A stretch of DNA of 64,000 nt from Tetracentron sinense (lineage: Eukaryota > Streptophyta > Magnoliopsida > Trochodendrales > Trochodendraceae). The stretch spans positions 3,868,047 through 3,932,046 of the forward strand of contig CM026570.1 in the NCBI GenBank assembly GCA_015143295.1, read 5' to 3'. Shown in pieces: positions 36,510 through 50,370 of the stretch. The stretch's first letter is position 1. Every line of letters starts with the position of its first letter. Position numbers and translations under genes: made by a program. Under the pieces are notes generated by a model. The model was not told the origin of the DNA and did no database searches. It was given only the letters and a program-made list of their open reading frames with translations.

Positions 36510-36854
36510 GTATGTGACGAAAAATGGAATTAAAGATTGTAATTTTTTTTTCTTAAAAAGGTTTCTGTTCAACCATTCTCTCATTTTTATTCTATTATAT
36601 TTGGTTTTTTGTTACTTCATGTATCTCCTTCGATTAAACCCAATTATTTTTGTGCTTTGATGAACTTATCAATATAAATCATTATATTATAAATATGTTT
36701 AGTTTTCAAAATCTCTATGCGTACTTATGTTCGCAGGCTTTTACGATCAATCTCTTATTTACCCATTTTTTCGTCTCTTGTAGATTCTTTTGGATTCTCT
36801 TCAATGACCCTGTAATTAATTTAACGGGTTTTTTTGTTGTTTTTTTTCCCCCAG
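36510..36854 (+). other. Probable 5' UTR intron of WDR43
   Basis: A donor 'ttcag|gtatgtg' at about 36510 and an acceptor 'ccccccag' ending at 36854 bracket a T-rich AT stretch. Coding starts 5 bases after the acceptor, at 36859. The upstream non-coding exon would lie around 36.24-36.51 kb. The placement is by signal only. Confidence -1.
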
Positions 36855-36858
36855 TATT

Positions 36859-39800
36859 ATGGGCTCACAGAATATCAGAGATCTCTTGACATCATTTAGT
36901 CCTTCTTTGGACTTCTTTGCTATTAGTTCAGGAGATGGTCGAATTAAGGTACAGTGGTTGTCTTGGATTAAATTTGAGAAGTGCCAGGATTCACAAGGAA
37001 CTGATAATTTAAATTATATTAATTTATTTTCCCCATGAATGTCACTGTTATCAATAATTGGTAACAATAGAAAAAGCTAAGTATGTATTGAATCAATTTT
37101 GTTGGCTTGGCTTGGCTCATGAAGAATTGATTGCATCTAGTCTGAGTGTCTTTGCAGTTTGGACACACACACACACACACACAATTAGGGTATGTATTTT
37201 GTTTGTCACTAACAATTTGTTGTTTGTTTTACATTTTTCCGTACGTGTATATAAAACTTCTTACAGACAGAAAAATAAATGATACCTTTGATTGGGTGTC
37301 ACGATGATAGATTAAATATACGGGGAGGGTAATTTTATCTCTCTGTTCTCAGATTTGGGACACTTTGAAGGGCCAGGTCCAGACTGAGTTCGCAGACATC
37401 ATATCAGCCGATGCTACAGATATATACACAAAATCAGAAAGAGGCCATCTTTCGGTTGATTACACATGCATGAAGTGGTTATCTCCGGGGAGGAAGGTTT
37501 GTTGTGATGCATACACTTAAATGAGGAATTATCAGGTTGCAACTCATTTGAGTTTATTACCTGCACTTTTGTGTTCTTCACTAACTTTGTGGGACTAAAT
37601 TGGTTAATGATATTCAGAGAAAAAGGAAGCTTGGATCTTCACTGTTAGTGTTAGGAACAGGTAGTGGCGATGTTTTAGCTCTGGATGTATCTGCTGGTCA
37701 ATTGAAGTGGAGAGTAAGCGACTGCAATCCTGGGTGGGTTTCTTCTCAAAATCTTTATGTTCCTTTGCTTTGCGTATTTTTAGTGGAGGAAGAGTTGTTT
37801 GCCATCAACCATTTTAGTTTTTGTGGTCATTTAATTGTATTTATTTGATCACTGATTATTACTTTGGATATGGTACACACTTTAGAAGCAAGATTCTCCC
37901 ACTCAGGGCTTGCTCCTGCTCCTGATTCACGAATTTACTCTTTGGACACTATAGCTTGGCCGTTCACACTCCCACTCGATGAACATGCATTTAGCTAGAC
38001 AAATTCAACAACCTTCACTGTTTTAACTTCTAATCATACTTCAGAATTGACTGATCAAAAAAAAAAAATTGCAGTTCAGAATTGACTGATTCAGACTGTT
38101 ATCTCATTGCAGTAGCTTATTACGATTGCTACATCATGATTAGTTAAACATTGATGGCGAGGAATGAAGGTCCCGGATGGAAAATTCTTGTTGAATTTAC
38201 AATTCTTTTAAGTACACCTTAAATTTTCACATCAAATATCACATCCTTATTGACATATACTTACCTGCAACATGTAATCACACTAAATTTCACATATTGT
38301 TGTCTATTCTAAAGTTAGACATGATAATATGATATTTGAATGCATATGTTACGTCAGATTATTATAAATATTTGTGACATGGTAGAAAATAGGGACGAGA
38401 TAAATTCGTCACCGAACATTGGCAATGAAACTTTGCAAACTGGCTTCTTCATGATAATGCTAGAGAATAAGTACATAATTTAATTGTGTTTTAGGCATTA
38501 TAATGTTGATCTTATCATGCAGTTTATTATTTGAAAGCTTAATCACTACAAATTATTATGTGGATGACGTAAAGTGAGTTGAATAACGTAAAGTGGGTTG
38601 ATTATTCACCAAGGGAAAAAGTGAAACAACTACATTTGGATCTTTTAATCAACCACAACATTCTTACAATGCGCAGGGGTGTCAATGACATTTCATTTTC
38701 TACACATGGTTCGTGCATTTACACTGCGGGTGTTGATGGTATGGTTTGCCAAATTGATTCCATGACAGGGAGCTTGTCGGGGAAGTTTAGAGCTTCTACA
38801 AAGGCAATAGCCTCCATGTCCATATCGTCAGGTATATATTCGTAGCAAGGTTCTAGCTACTTGTGTTACATTTCAAAAGAGTAAAAAAGTATTTCATCAT
38901 ATATTGGTGTAGAATTAATAACTATAGTTGCATGATTAGTATAATCACATATGAGTAACATAATTGTTTCATTCATGAACGAATGTATTGGTGTAGAAGT
39001 TAAAAATTCCATGTGGGATCATCACAAATGTCTTTTTTGTTACCAAACAAAAAAACAAATGTCTTTTTTGTTGGTGGTAGATTCATTCGCTATTTGTTAA
39101 TGTCGAGATAAGAGAATGGAAGTAGCTCTTCTGAAAGATCCTTGTTATAATGATATGAGTAGTTTAGGACATGCATGGAGATGGCAAATATAATGAAAAC
39201 AAGCAAATGGTCAACTGGTTAGAAATATCCAGTGTAGTCAAGGTGTCACTTAGGTGGGTTTTTCTTTTCTTTTTTTTGGTGTAGAACGGTTAGGTGGTTG
39301 CCTAGGGGTTTAAAACCATCATCGCTTGGGTGCCTATTTACAACTTATGAGCTTAATTACATAAAATATCATTTAGGTAATCCATTTACTTAAGATATTT
39401 ATATGCACATAAGGTTATACCCCAATTTGAATTCATTAAAAATTATCTTAGGTTCAAAATCCTGAATAATGAAAAGTCAACCTTTTTGTTCAAGAATAAA
39501 ATTCGCTTTTTAGCATCTTTTGAGATTAAGTCAAAATTTCAATTTGCAAATGCCAAGATATTTCTCAAATCTTAAAATTTTATAAATTCTACTATATTAA
39601 AACATTACTAAACCGCAAAAGTTTGGTAAAAAATCTCATATTTTTGTCTTAAAAAATATTTCATCTATAGGGTCATAAAGTGAACTAATGGTCCAACAGA
39701 AAAACATATATTATTTGAATTGCTATGTGTATATATTAATATTTAATATATATATTATTTAATTAATTTCTATTGCTTAGGTAGCGCCTCGCCTAGCCAA

Positions 39801-42800
39801 GCCTAATCGCCTAGACGCCTTGACTACACTGGACATATCATAGTAGGTTTTTGATTCTTTTGAATACTATAATAATTTTATAGAGCTATAAGATGATGGC
39901 GTTTTAATCTTGTGGCTACGTTGGCTTGAGAAGTAGAAACTTCTATTCATGCAATACTGTGAAATACTATTTGTCAGGCTTATGTCAAGTTCCCAACTTT
40001 TTGGTAGGGCACAAATCCTGTTATGCCATTCCTCTCTATCTAGAGCCATTTTTTCTATTCGATCTTGGGACTTCAACTGATAGTTGCAGGGAGGCTATGT
40101 GTGAGGTGGGAAAAGCTCGTTTCCTAGAATCGCTTCTCTAGAAGCTCGCTTCCATCATATCTCATTTAGTGGTCAATGGGGGCTATTTATTTAGGAAGTG
40201 TTCAAATAGACCCAAATCTAAAGCCCATGTGTAGATCTTGAGCAAGTATCGTTGGATTGAATCCTAAGATACCTACTTCTTCACAAATATCTCATCTAAA
40301 AGGTATGCTTAGCAATCCTAATATAATGGGAATGTGACACCTATATCTTATTTCTCATTTCCTGTTTCCTAAGGATTTTTTGAACCTTGCTGCCCGCTTT
40401 AGTAACCGTGCTTCAACTGTTTTCTCATAACTTCCATCCATGTCCTTTTTGGTCGTCCAATTATTTTCTTGGACCTTCAACCTGTACTAGGGCACTCCTT
40501 ACTGAAGCTGTGAGAATTCTTTGTTGAACATGATTAAATTATCTCAAACGACTGTCCCTTGTTTTATCACTTATGGAGGTTACTCTCTTTTATACGGAAT
40601 TTTCAATTTTGTCCTTACTATTCTTGATATTCATCCACATGCTGAGCTATGAAAATGTTGTTTCTTAATAATCCCACATTCTACTCTATAAAGCATGGTT
40701 AAACATGATTTATAGTTATATGTTTACGTAATTCAAATGGTAATTTAGGAAAATTATATTGATGGTGTCCAACATCAATTTATTCCTGATTATTGTATTA
40801 TATAACGGGTTAGTGTTTAGTATGTTGTTCTTAATCACTTCACCATTTCCTTATCTTCTGTTATGGATAAAAGGACTAGTGTGTTCTAGTAATATGCTTT
40901 TGTTGTCTAGAGAAGTAGAAGCACCCTTCATGGCTCATGCATTACTATATAATTACCATCCATCAGGGGGACCTACAATTAAATGCTTACATGAAGGGTC
41001 TTCCTTAATCATTTGTAGTAAATATTGAACAACTCAGAGGAAGTTGTATTTACTGGCCTGCTAATATATTTGTCGATGTTGAGATGAAATTTTTTAGACA
41101 CATCGTCTCTGCTTAATTCATTTTATTATTACCTTTTATATAGTTTTAATTCTTCCCAGTGTATGAAGATGATCAGATTGCGAAGCCTTTGGATATTGGA
41201 AGATGACTAGCTAGTTCAAAATTTGGATTTCAGGCTGATAGATCTTCCCAGTGAATGAAGATGATCAGAGAAAGCATATATAAAATCAGCTTAATTCATT
41301 TTTATTTGCTTGGTGAACAGTAGACAAGGAAAGACTGGTTTCTGATATTTCATTGCTGTGGTGCCTTTTTTCTCACATATGTTTTCCCTTTTATTTTCTC
41401 ACTTAAGGTGTCCTACTCATTTAAGGTGTGCTTTGGATTCTAATTAGGGGTGCCAACAGGTTGCATACCAGTATATCCAAACCCGATCGGATTATTAATC
41501 CGCATTTGGAAATGGATTTCTATTCAAGGAATGGGTAGGGGGACTAGGGGTTGGTCTGTAAGATATTTGGGTGTTTGGCCACGTAGTGAATATAAAATTT
41601 ATATGCCTGGGTGCCTATACTCATCCTACAAATATCTTTCTTCAGAAATAGAAACCCAGATCCAAGCAAATCGTTGACGGATGTATCAAGAAATCAAGTA
41701 TTTAGGCACCCATTAGGCCATTACACTCCTAATGCTAATTGATTTTCTGCTTTAATGACAGTCCACTACTTTTTGGTGCTGTGTTTGTAGTGTTTTCTTC
41801 TTATGATTCTCTATTGCTTATTGTAAGTTTATTTTCTGTATTTTGAAGGTTTGGTTGGTTTACTAGTGCTTATGTTACTAATTGTCGTTATTTTTCCTTA
41901 TCAGATGGGAAAATATTAGCAATTGCAGCTTCTCAGTTGAAGATTTTCGATTGTTCAGATAACAAAAAGATACAGAAGTTTTCTGGTCATCCTGTGAGTG
42001 CAGAAGTTTTCATATTTTTGCTTTGAGTTATCTTCACATTTTCTATTTCATCTTCCCGTTGTGTTCGCAAATGCTACTGGAACTGCTTCTTTAGTCGGCA
42101 TCTGATTATCTTCTACCACTTTTGGATTTTAATTAATAACTTAGATTCTCTACTGTTTAATAGGGGGCTGTTCGTTGCCTGATCTTCACTGAGGATGGGA
42201 AATTCATCCTATCTTCGGCTGTTGGCGAAAGATATGTTGCACTATGGAGAGTAGATAGTAGCAAAAAAAAGTCTGCCAGCTGTGTGCTTGCAATGGACCA
42301 TCCTGCTGTCTTTCTGGATAGTAAGTGCATAGACAATGTGGGCACAGATGATGTAGGTCTATATATTTTGGCCATTTCGGAACTGGGTCTTTGTTACTTT
42401 TGGTATGGAAGAAATATCGATGAATTACGAAATAGCAAGCCCACAAAAATCTCCATGTCTCTTGAGGATCACCTCTCAAAGAATAAAAGGGGTGGATTAC
42501 CTACAATATTTGCTGCGAAATTGCAAGGCATTGTAAAACCTGCCTCTGGACACATGTTTGTTGCCTATGGTTCATTAATAAAGCCATCATTTGAGAAAAT
42601 CTTGGTGCAGCGTGGAATAGACATTAAGTTATGTAGCTTTCATGATGGGGTTCTTCTGCCAGTGGATCAGTCTCACAAGAGTAAGAAAGGTCAGAGCGTA
42701 CAAACTGGAGGTAAGTCAGGCATGACTATACAGTGTCCTATTGATTTTTTTCTTTACAAGTTAATAATGAATATATGAGATTGTAATACACTAGGGGAAC

Positions 42801-45800
42801 TTGATAGAGAGTTACAACTTAAGAAATTTCATTGATGTGTTTTGAAAGCCTTTGACTGTCCTGCTTTTGAAATCACATCATTTTACTTCGTCGAAACTCT
42901 GGTTTTCTTGAGAAGTCAGGAGTTTCTTTCTTCTCTATATATGCATCATGCATATGACATACATGGAGTGGGGTGAGAACTAACAATTGATTCTTTTCTG
43001 ACCCTATTTGATCGGTTCAAGTAGGGTCCCGTTGTTAAAAAGTAAGTCCAGTTGTATGATCATGAGTATCTTTTGAGCATTCCCCATATCTTTTCTAATC
43101 TTCGAAAATGATGTGATAGATCAGATGGTTACAATAATCTGATTGCCATGACTTTGACTTGGGAGATCGTTTTGTGAGATTGTTTTGTTGGGGACATTTA
43201 ACAGTGGGCCCAGAACTGCTTGAACTTGAACCTTTTGTATATTATGGGTAGGAAGATTTCTGTTTCCCCATTGGTATTTAGCATCTCTTGATTTCCCTAA
43301 CTGAAAATTTCTACATGTAAACATATCATCCCATGTAAAACAATATCATTTGCATTCCAGATTTTTCATGATGCACTAATAACTTGTCTTCTGATTTAAC
43401 AGTCACTTCACTCAACCGCGCAAATGCCGAAGATGCCTTACTTCCTATTACAAAGCTCTATGATTTTCATGACAACAATAGAAGGCTCCAAAATTCAAAA
43501 ATTGATCTTGATGAAGTATTGGATGATGATTTGGTAGGTAGCAGGAGTCATGCTAAGCCCGTGGATTGCAAAGGTAAGCTTAACATAATTCAGAGCAGTA
43601 GCCAAATCTTGGCTTTCAATATACAAATCTTTTTATGGTGTATTAAGAGAATGATAGAATTATCGGCTTATTGCCTTGAGAATCTGTGATGGACAGATGG
43701 TTGCTTGACCATTGAGGACTGAATTGGCTTATTGTCCATTTGAGTTTGACCACCATGAAAACATATGAATGTGATGATGGTTGCACAATTTAAATGTGTT
43801 TGGTAGTAACTTGTTTACAGTTTTGTAGACCCTCATTTCTGTTTAAGGGGTGAGGTTTATGTTCCCATCCTTATGGTTGTACATTTTCTACTTATTTTTC
43901 TGATAATAAATAAGTACGCATGTTGCCAGCTCCCTCTTCCTCTCAGAAGATGTTTTATTTAATAAAAGGAAACTATTCTATAGTTATTGATGGGTATTGC
44001 TCTATTTTTGAGTCATTTGTTGTTATATATCTTTATTTGTTTTGTGCTTCTATATCTTTCCTGTTAGTGGGTAATATTTTAAGGATCTTTTTATGATGCT
44101 TGTTCTCGGTATTATATGTTTATTATCTTAATCTGTTTTGTGCTTCCATATCTTCCTGTTACTGGTTATATTTTAAGGATCTTTTTGATGATGCTTGTGC
44201 TCAGTTTTATGTGTTTATTAATTCATGCAGATGACCTGGAGAAACTTGAAGGGGGCACTGTTGCAGTATGCATGGAGGATCGGCTTAGATCATTAGGAAT
44301 TCTCAGTAATGGAGATGATCTTACCTCCACCTCAACCCTTACCTCTAAAATTTTCAGTGATGCCCATTTTGAAGCTAATATCCCACAAAAGAAGGTTTGT
44401 TTCTTCCAAGAGTAGGGAAACATTAATGCTAGAAATGTTCACATTGTAATTTCTGCATTTAGTTATGATGGTGTTATTTGTAAAACCGAATGGCCATTGT
44501 TTTGGTTTCAATGTTCATTGCTGAGTGACCATATCTGCATCTTCTCCATCAGATGAACTCAACTATTTCGTCAATGACACCTAGTGATGCATACAAGTTG
44601 CTGACTGTCTTGGTGGCGATGTGGCAATCAAGGTTTGCTAGTTCTCTTCCCTCACATAATTTTTTCTACACGGGGACTCTATTCTCTGATTAGTTTTATT
44701 TTATGTACATTTTGGTTGTTTATCAATGAGAAAAGATGGAAATCATAGTTTAAGAAAAGTAAAACCGAGTCTTTGCTTCATCCCAAGTACAAATCTTTCA
44801 TTATTTCTCGTATTTAGGAATGGATTCCTACTGTACAATCATTAACTTATTTGTCATTCTCTTTTAGAGACTTGCATGTCAGTGAGCTGTATAACTATTC
44901 ACTTGCTGTGAATTATTATATATTTTTCATTTCTTCAACAGGTCACACAGTGGGAAGCATGTTCTTCCATGGATTTGTAGTATACTAGTGAATCACAGTC
45001 GGTATGTTGTATCTCAGGAACCAGCATCCCAAATGCTTGATATCTTATACAAGGTATAAAGTTGTAACAGAAAATCATTTTTCTTTTGCTTCCTCATGGA
45101 CATGGTTTTTATCTTCATTTGTAGTTAGGAGTTTCTTTATAACATATAAAAGTGTTGTTTGACTGTTTTTGTCATTAGTATTATAAGTTATATCTAAAGA
45201 AAGAAGGGAAAACACCATGTACAAAAGTGGCCTTTGACCAAGTCCTAAAATATGAGTATTCCTTGTGAAAGGGGACCCATATTGGGTCATCCAAAAGACC
45301 AAAAGAGCATGTTTTTTAATATTATTTGTTGATGTCTTTGTATTTATATGGCTTCTCAAACAAGGTCCAATCATCCAAAACCCCTAAAACCGCCACTGAC
45401 CATGGCACAGTTTTGAAGTACATTTTCTTTCTCTTGATCAGCATATGTTTTCTGAAAATCTCAGTCTTTTTCTATTAGCTGAGTATTTAGTTCCCATAAT
45501 TTAATTTTAGATGATACCTATGCAAGCAGACATTCATAAACATCTAGAAATTATCTGTTTGTGTTTTTTGTTTTGTTTTTGAATCAGAGTGTTTAGTGTT
45601 CATGGTGAAGGCCGTGGAAGTTGAAGGCATTCTACAAAAAATGTTTTCAATTCTACCCTACTTATCTATACATTAATTTCTCTTATACAAACCTGTAATG
45701 TACCACTCTTGAATTAAACTGAGGAGAATGACCTAGAGATTTGAAGCCAAATAATGAGGATTTATGGTTCACGATTTTGCTCCTGTGTGGCTTCTCTTTG

Positions 45801-46899
45801 CTTAGATGGAAGGGATAACATTAGAATGATTTCTGTCGTATTGTCGTGAATCGGATTGGGTTCGAAGCACAACTGATGGTGGTTTGTGTTGCAATACTGA
45901 GTTCATGGCCTAGATTTAGGCCTATCTTGTTTTTGGAGCTGTAAACAGAATTATATTAAAAGCAAAATGAATTACAGAAAATTTTCATGGACTGATAAGA
46001 GAAACAATGGTCTTTTATCACTTCATAGATTTTCATTAGGTGGGAGGAAATTACTGTTATAGTTGATTAGATACATAAAAACCAATTTAATTGCAAAATC
46101 AATGATATTTGTCAAGATAGATATTATGTTAACCATATATACTATTTTGCATGAAGTATCAAAAACCAATATTGAGTTTATATATCACATATCATTTTAT
46201 GAAAATACAGGTCCATACTTAGATGATTCCATTAGCTCATTAACGTAGAAGACCTTACCAAATTGGGTGTTGGAACAACCACTCTACCAGTTCAGTTAAG
46301 GAATTATGAAATTCTTGATTTTGAGAACGTAAACGCCGAAGCTTGGGTCTGATAGCAAGCATGTTGTAAGATTCATACAACTGGTTCAGTTGTATCTGCT
46401 GCATGAAATAATATTTTAACCAGTTTTTGTAAAGCTTCCCAGTAATCATGTAGAAAACTCATAGGTTCTCAAGTATGCTCATGTCTTCCCATAGCTTTCC
46501 TCTTCATTTTCTTTTGAGCTTTGCAGTTCATTCAACACCCATCACCCTCATCATATGGTGATTATTAGATAAGTCATGTTTTTCTTGTTCCAGATGACAG
46601 AATCCAAAGGCGTATCTATACAATCTTTATTACATTTATCAGGTCGTTTGCAGCTCATAACAGCACAGGTCAATATATCTTCACATCACCGGTTTAAATC
46701 ATTATTTACTTTGTGAGTTTGTTGATATTTGTTCTTATTTATTTTGTTCTTTTTGCAGATTGACAGGGCTTCACAAAACAAGAATCAAACCTTAGCACAT
46801 GATAACCAGTTGGAAGAAAGTGAAGATGGAGAAGATGTCGATGAATTGGTTTATGGGGAAGATAGTGAATCCCAAAGTGGTAGTGATGATGATAACTAG
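36859..46899 (+). CDS. WDR43: WDR43/UTP5 homologue, small-subunit processome WD40 protein
   Basis: Nucleolar t-UTP/UTP-A complex subunit needed for pre-18S rRNA transcription and processing. Exons: 36859-36948, 37353-37496, 37618-37733, 38677-38831, 41905-41993, 42164-42710, 43403-43573, 44231-44394, 44553-44632, 44942-45053, 46594-46668, 46759-46899. They give 627 residues, with all phases closing. The N-terminus MGSQNIRDLLTSFSPSLDFF and ISSGDGRIKIWDT starts the WD40 propeller. LVLGTGSGDVLALD and GGVNDISFSTHGSCIYT continue it. Residues about 493-580 form the Utp12 domain (DAYKLLTVLVAMWQ, HVLPWICSILVNH). The tail is acidic (DSESQSGSDDDN), as in animal WDR43 (about 677 residues). Intron 4 (3.1 kb) contains a hAT MITE. 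It shares a promoter region with PDCD2. Confidence -1.
39230..39831. mobile_element. hAT-type MITE, 'CAGTGTAGTCAAGG' family copy 1
   Basis: The ends CAGTGTAGTCAAGG are perfectly inverted, followed inside by 'cgcctcgcctag'-type text. The flanks GAAATATC (39222-39229) and GACATATC (39832-39839) match at 7 of 8 bases, a hAT-size duplication. 602 bp, non-autonomous, in WDR43 intron 4. Confidence -1.
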
Positions 46900-48357
46900 G
46901 AATTTCTCTGTAAGAGGTTGTTATTCTTTGTCAAATTATTTTTTCTTTTTTCGCTTTAGGTCTGTAGATGTTTGACACCTTAGGATCCCCTTCTCATGTT
47001 TTGAAGTAGAGGAGTTGTTGGAATGGCAAGAGACTATTCCTAATTCCTATTACTTGGTGATTCTTCCGTACATGTGGCTGACACCTGGAAGGCCTAACAC
47101 TTGGTACTCCTTCCGTTCCTGTAGCTGACATCTAGAGGGCCTATTATTTGGTGGTTACATGTAGCCGACATCTGGAAGGCCTAACACTTGGTGCTTCTTC
47201 TGTACATGTAGCCGGCATCCTCAATGGTTTCCATCGACAAGATCTGAAAATTTTGCTTTATGGGATGAATTACCAGTCTAGGAACTTTTATTAAGCTTTA
47301 ACAGTCAGATTGGTTCAAATTTTGATCCAGGAAATCCACTTGCTGGATCTATTAAATGATTGTCCTAACCCCACTGGATGTGCACCATCAAGTATGGAAG
47401 AGGCAGAGACTTCTTGAGAATAAATTACGAGTGTTTTCATTTGTTCTAGTTTTTGTTTTTTTCCAAAGTTCGATCCCATGAAATACTTTGGATTTTCTTG
47501 GCTAGATGTAACTGTTTTATGATTTGGCATATAATTGCATTAGTCAAGACTTTCCTGGCTTATGGTTCAATCTGTCTTTTGCAGTTGAGACTTCATACAT
47601 TGTGAGGCTAGTGCCTTCTCCATTGCATACAAGATAGAGAGACTTATTCTGCAGTGACCTGTCCATCAATTCGCGAGAACACATTCACCGATCTCATGGC
47701 GCTGTGAAACGGTAAATATAGCTTGAACCTTACTTTGGGTGCAATCCCACTCGTCTTGTTCAAGCTTCCATGTCTAGCCCCACACATTTTTGCCTCTCCT
47801 TTTTGATATAGTTTCCTTGCATATTGAGCAAAAAAATTGTTTGTTCAGACATCAAGTGGCATTAAGGTGTATTCAACAAATTATGGACCTGTAACCTTTT
47901 CCTGTGAAATATTCGGGAAAAACTGATGTATGAGGGTTCAGGCACTGTAAAAGAGATGAGTATCTGTTTAAGTGATAATCGATGTTAGTTTTTTTTATTC
48001 TACTTTGGCCATCTATCTTGCTGCTTCTAAATCAAGAATGACTGTCAGTAACCTGGTTAGTTTGTGAGTAGAGCATCCTATGATGTGTAGTCCTGACCTG
48101 GTCAGCATTGGGTTAAGAATTTATTGGATCCTTTAGTTTCTAATTGCTTGTTTTCAAAACCCTCTTTCAGCTCGAGTTGTTAGAGCACCTCTCTGAAAGC
48201 CCTTGTGTGAAGGAGTTACAGGGATCAAGCCCTGATGGCTAATATCCTATAACAGGCCTGCCTTGCCTGAAACAATCTTAAAAGAAGAAAAACAAGTCTA
48301 CAAGCATCTTCTGACCTTATATTCTTCCTGACCCCTCAAAAAATCCAGTAAGTCAAT
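46900..48357. other. 3' flank of WDR43 and spacer
   Basis: Includes the presumed 3' UTR and a tandem repeat (see 47050). No gene is recognised. Text near 48174-48297 looks loosely like a tRNA-derived SINE in plus orientation ('gagttgttagagcacc', 'agggatcaagccctg', A-rich end), but no target duplication is visible. Confidence -1.
47050..47222. repeat. Tandem repeat, about 3.7 copies of a unit of about 48 bp
   Basis: Unit: 'acttggtg', then 'ttcYgtacatgtagc' and 'gacatctggaaggcctaac'. Successive copies are diverged, and one is shortened. It lies in the likely 3' UTR or immediate downstream region of WDR43. Confidence -1.
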
Positions 48358-48991
48358 CACTGTAGTCAAGGCGTCGCCTAGGCGATTTTGGAGCATCATC
48401 ACCTAGGCGCCTCCCTAGGCGGGCATTTTTGCACTATTCTCTATAAGCCTTTTTGACAACTTATTTACATATAAATATCATTTATTAAAATGTTCATTTA
48501 CTTATGATATTTATTTGTAAATAAGGTTAAACCATATTTGGATGTAATAAAAATTATTCTAGATCTAAATTCATGAAGAATAAAAAGTCAACTTTCCAAC
48601 AAATTTTGTTTGTTAGCGCCTTTTTTTAAATTTCAACTTTCAAATGCTAAGGTATTTCTCAAAATTTAAAATTTCATAAAATCTACAATATCAAAACATT
48701 ACTAAAATCCAAAGGATGATGAAAAGAGTCTTATATTTTAATCTTCATAAATATTTTCATCTACATGGTCAAAAAGTCAACTAACAGTTCAGAAGTTGTT
48801 ACATTCAAGTTACAAAATAAAATTTTAATTTACCTAGATTATTAGCGTCAGGAGGTTTAAATTGTTGTGTATATATTAATATTATATATATATACACATT
48901 AAATAATTTAATTATTTTTTATCGCCTAGGCACCGCCTCGCCTTGCCAGGTCTAGTCGCCTAGGCATCACCTAGACGCTTTGACTACACTT
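48358..48991. mobile_element. hAT-type MITE, 'CAGTGTAGTCAAGG' family copy 2
   Basis: The left end CACTGTAGTCAAGGCGTCGC and the right end (inverted) AAGTGTAGTCAAAGCGTC match the element at 39230. The flanks AAGTCAAT (48350-48357) and AATTCAAT (48992-48999) match at 7 of 8. 634 bp, with internal AT-rich text shared with copy 1. Confidence -1.
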
Positions 48992-48999
48992 AATTCAAT

Positions 49000-50370
49000 T
49001 CGGGCTCTTTTATGAGATCTCTTAGGTGGTCCCCATTGGAAGTGCTCCTGCATGAAAACTTCTAAGCTTCCTGCTTCTTTTTCTCTAATCTATTCCAGTT
49101 TTTGCTCTGTGTACAACATAAGGAGCTAGGTAAATAGTTATGATAACCAGTTTGGTAGCTCCTGAATGACCAAGTTAAATTGTCTAACTGGTCACCGATC
49201 AAAAAAGAAAATGTCTAACTGGTTCTGAGACAGTTCAAGACATGATTAATAGTGTGTAGAACTGTGTTGTTGGTAACATTTTTTTAGTTGTGGATGTCAA
49301 GATGGTTGAAGCACCCTCTATTGCAGGATACTCACCCTTGGAGTCCATGATCTTAATAATGATGGTTATCCCACTGTTTTTACTGTCATGTTGGCATCCA
49401 GTAATCTGGTCAATAGATATTGGAATTTCTCTCTTGCTAATTTGGCCAATAGGCGGTGGAAATACATTTAAGGTGCACTAGAGTTGAACAGAGCTTGGTT
49501 TGACAGCTGAGAATTCCACCTTAAATGTCATTTCTCGTGGGTTATCCACCTTTGATGTCGTTTCTTGTGGTCCATGTGATTGCACATAGGTCATGAGATA
49601 TATATATATATATATATATATTTGGTTAGGTCGTAAGAATATTGTGAAATACCAGAAACCTGAAGCCTAGTACTATAGTCATCGAGATTTTGACTTTGGT
49701 TCTCTCCCGCTAGATATAGTAACAAAACAAAATATCTGGAGAATCTTTGGGTTTGGAGCCACCTTTTGATGGATCTCATCTCAGAAATCTTGCAAGTTCA
49801 TCAACTTGGTTGCATGATTGTAAATACTATAGCTGCCAACATCTATTTTAGTGGAAACAGAAAAACTGATAAAAATAACTTATATTTTAGTGGAAACAGA
49901 AAATACTGATGAATGATAGGATAAGAATTAGAAATTGATGGTTTTGATCACTATGATTTTTGACAGTAGAGATTCTCTAGCTGATCTATGAAGGCCAGAT
50001 TAAAGATTTACCCTTGTGTGTAACCTGCTGAGTGCTGACATTTGAGAACAGAGAGTGGGTTGATGATCCAAATTAAAGAGACTCTCTCTCTCTCTCTCTC
50101 TCTCAGTGCAGATGTTCTAAGATAATAACATAAATTTACAGTAGATAGATATTCTCCAAAGTTGGATGGCTGGGGAATGTAGTTGTGGAAATAACACAAT
50201 GAAATTCTCCCAAAGAATTGAATTGCAGGCAGTATATATTAGTCAAGTTAGAAGTGGTACGAAGGATCGATTCTTCCTGCACTTGCAAGTTAATAAGAAT
50301 CTCCTCCGGACATTCTCACATGATATTACTGCCTACATGTACTATTATTTTACTACTCTCTTCCATCCCT
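49000..50370. other. Spacer upstream of the HIPP stop
   Basis: No gene is seen. AT microsatellite at 49597-49621 and CT microsatellite at 50083-50104. The portion nearest 50371 is probably the HIPP 3' UTR. Confidence -1.

Noticed and set aside
41440-41750. A possible transposon starting 'aggggtgccaacagg' in WDR43 intron 4
   Set aside because: The candidate right end matches poorly and no target duplication is visible.
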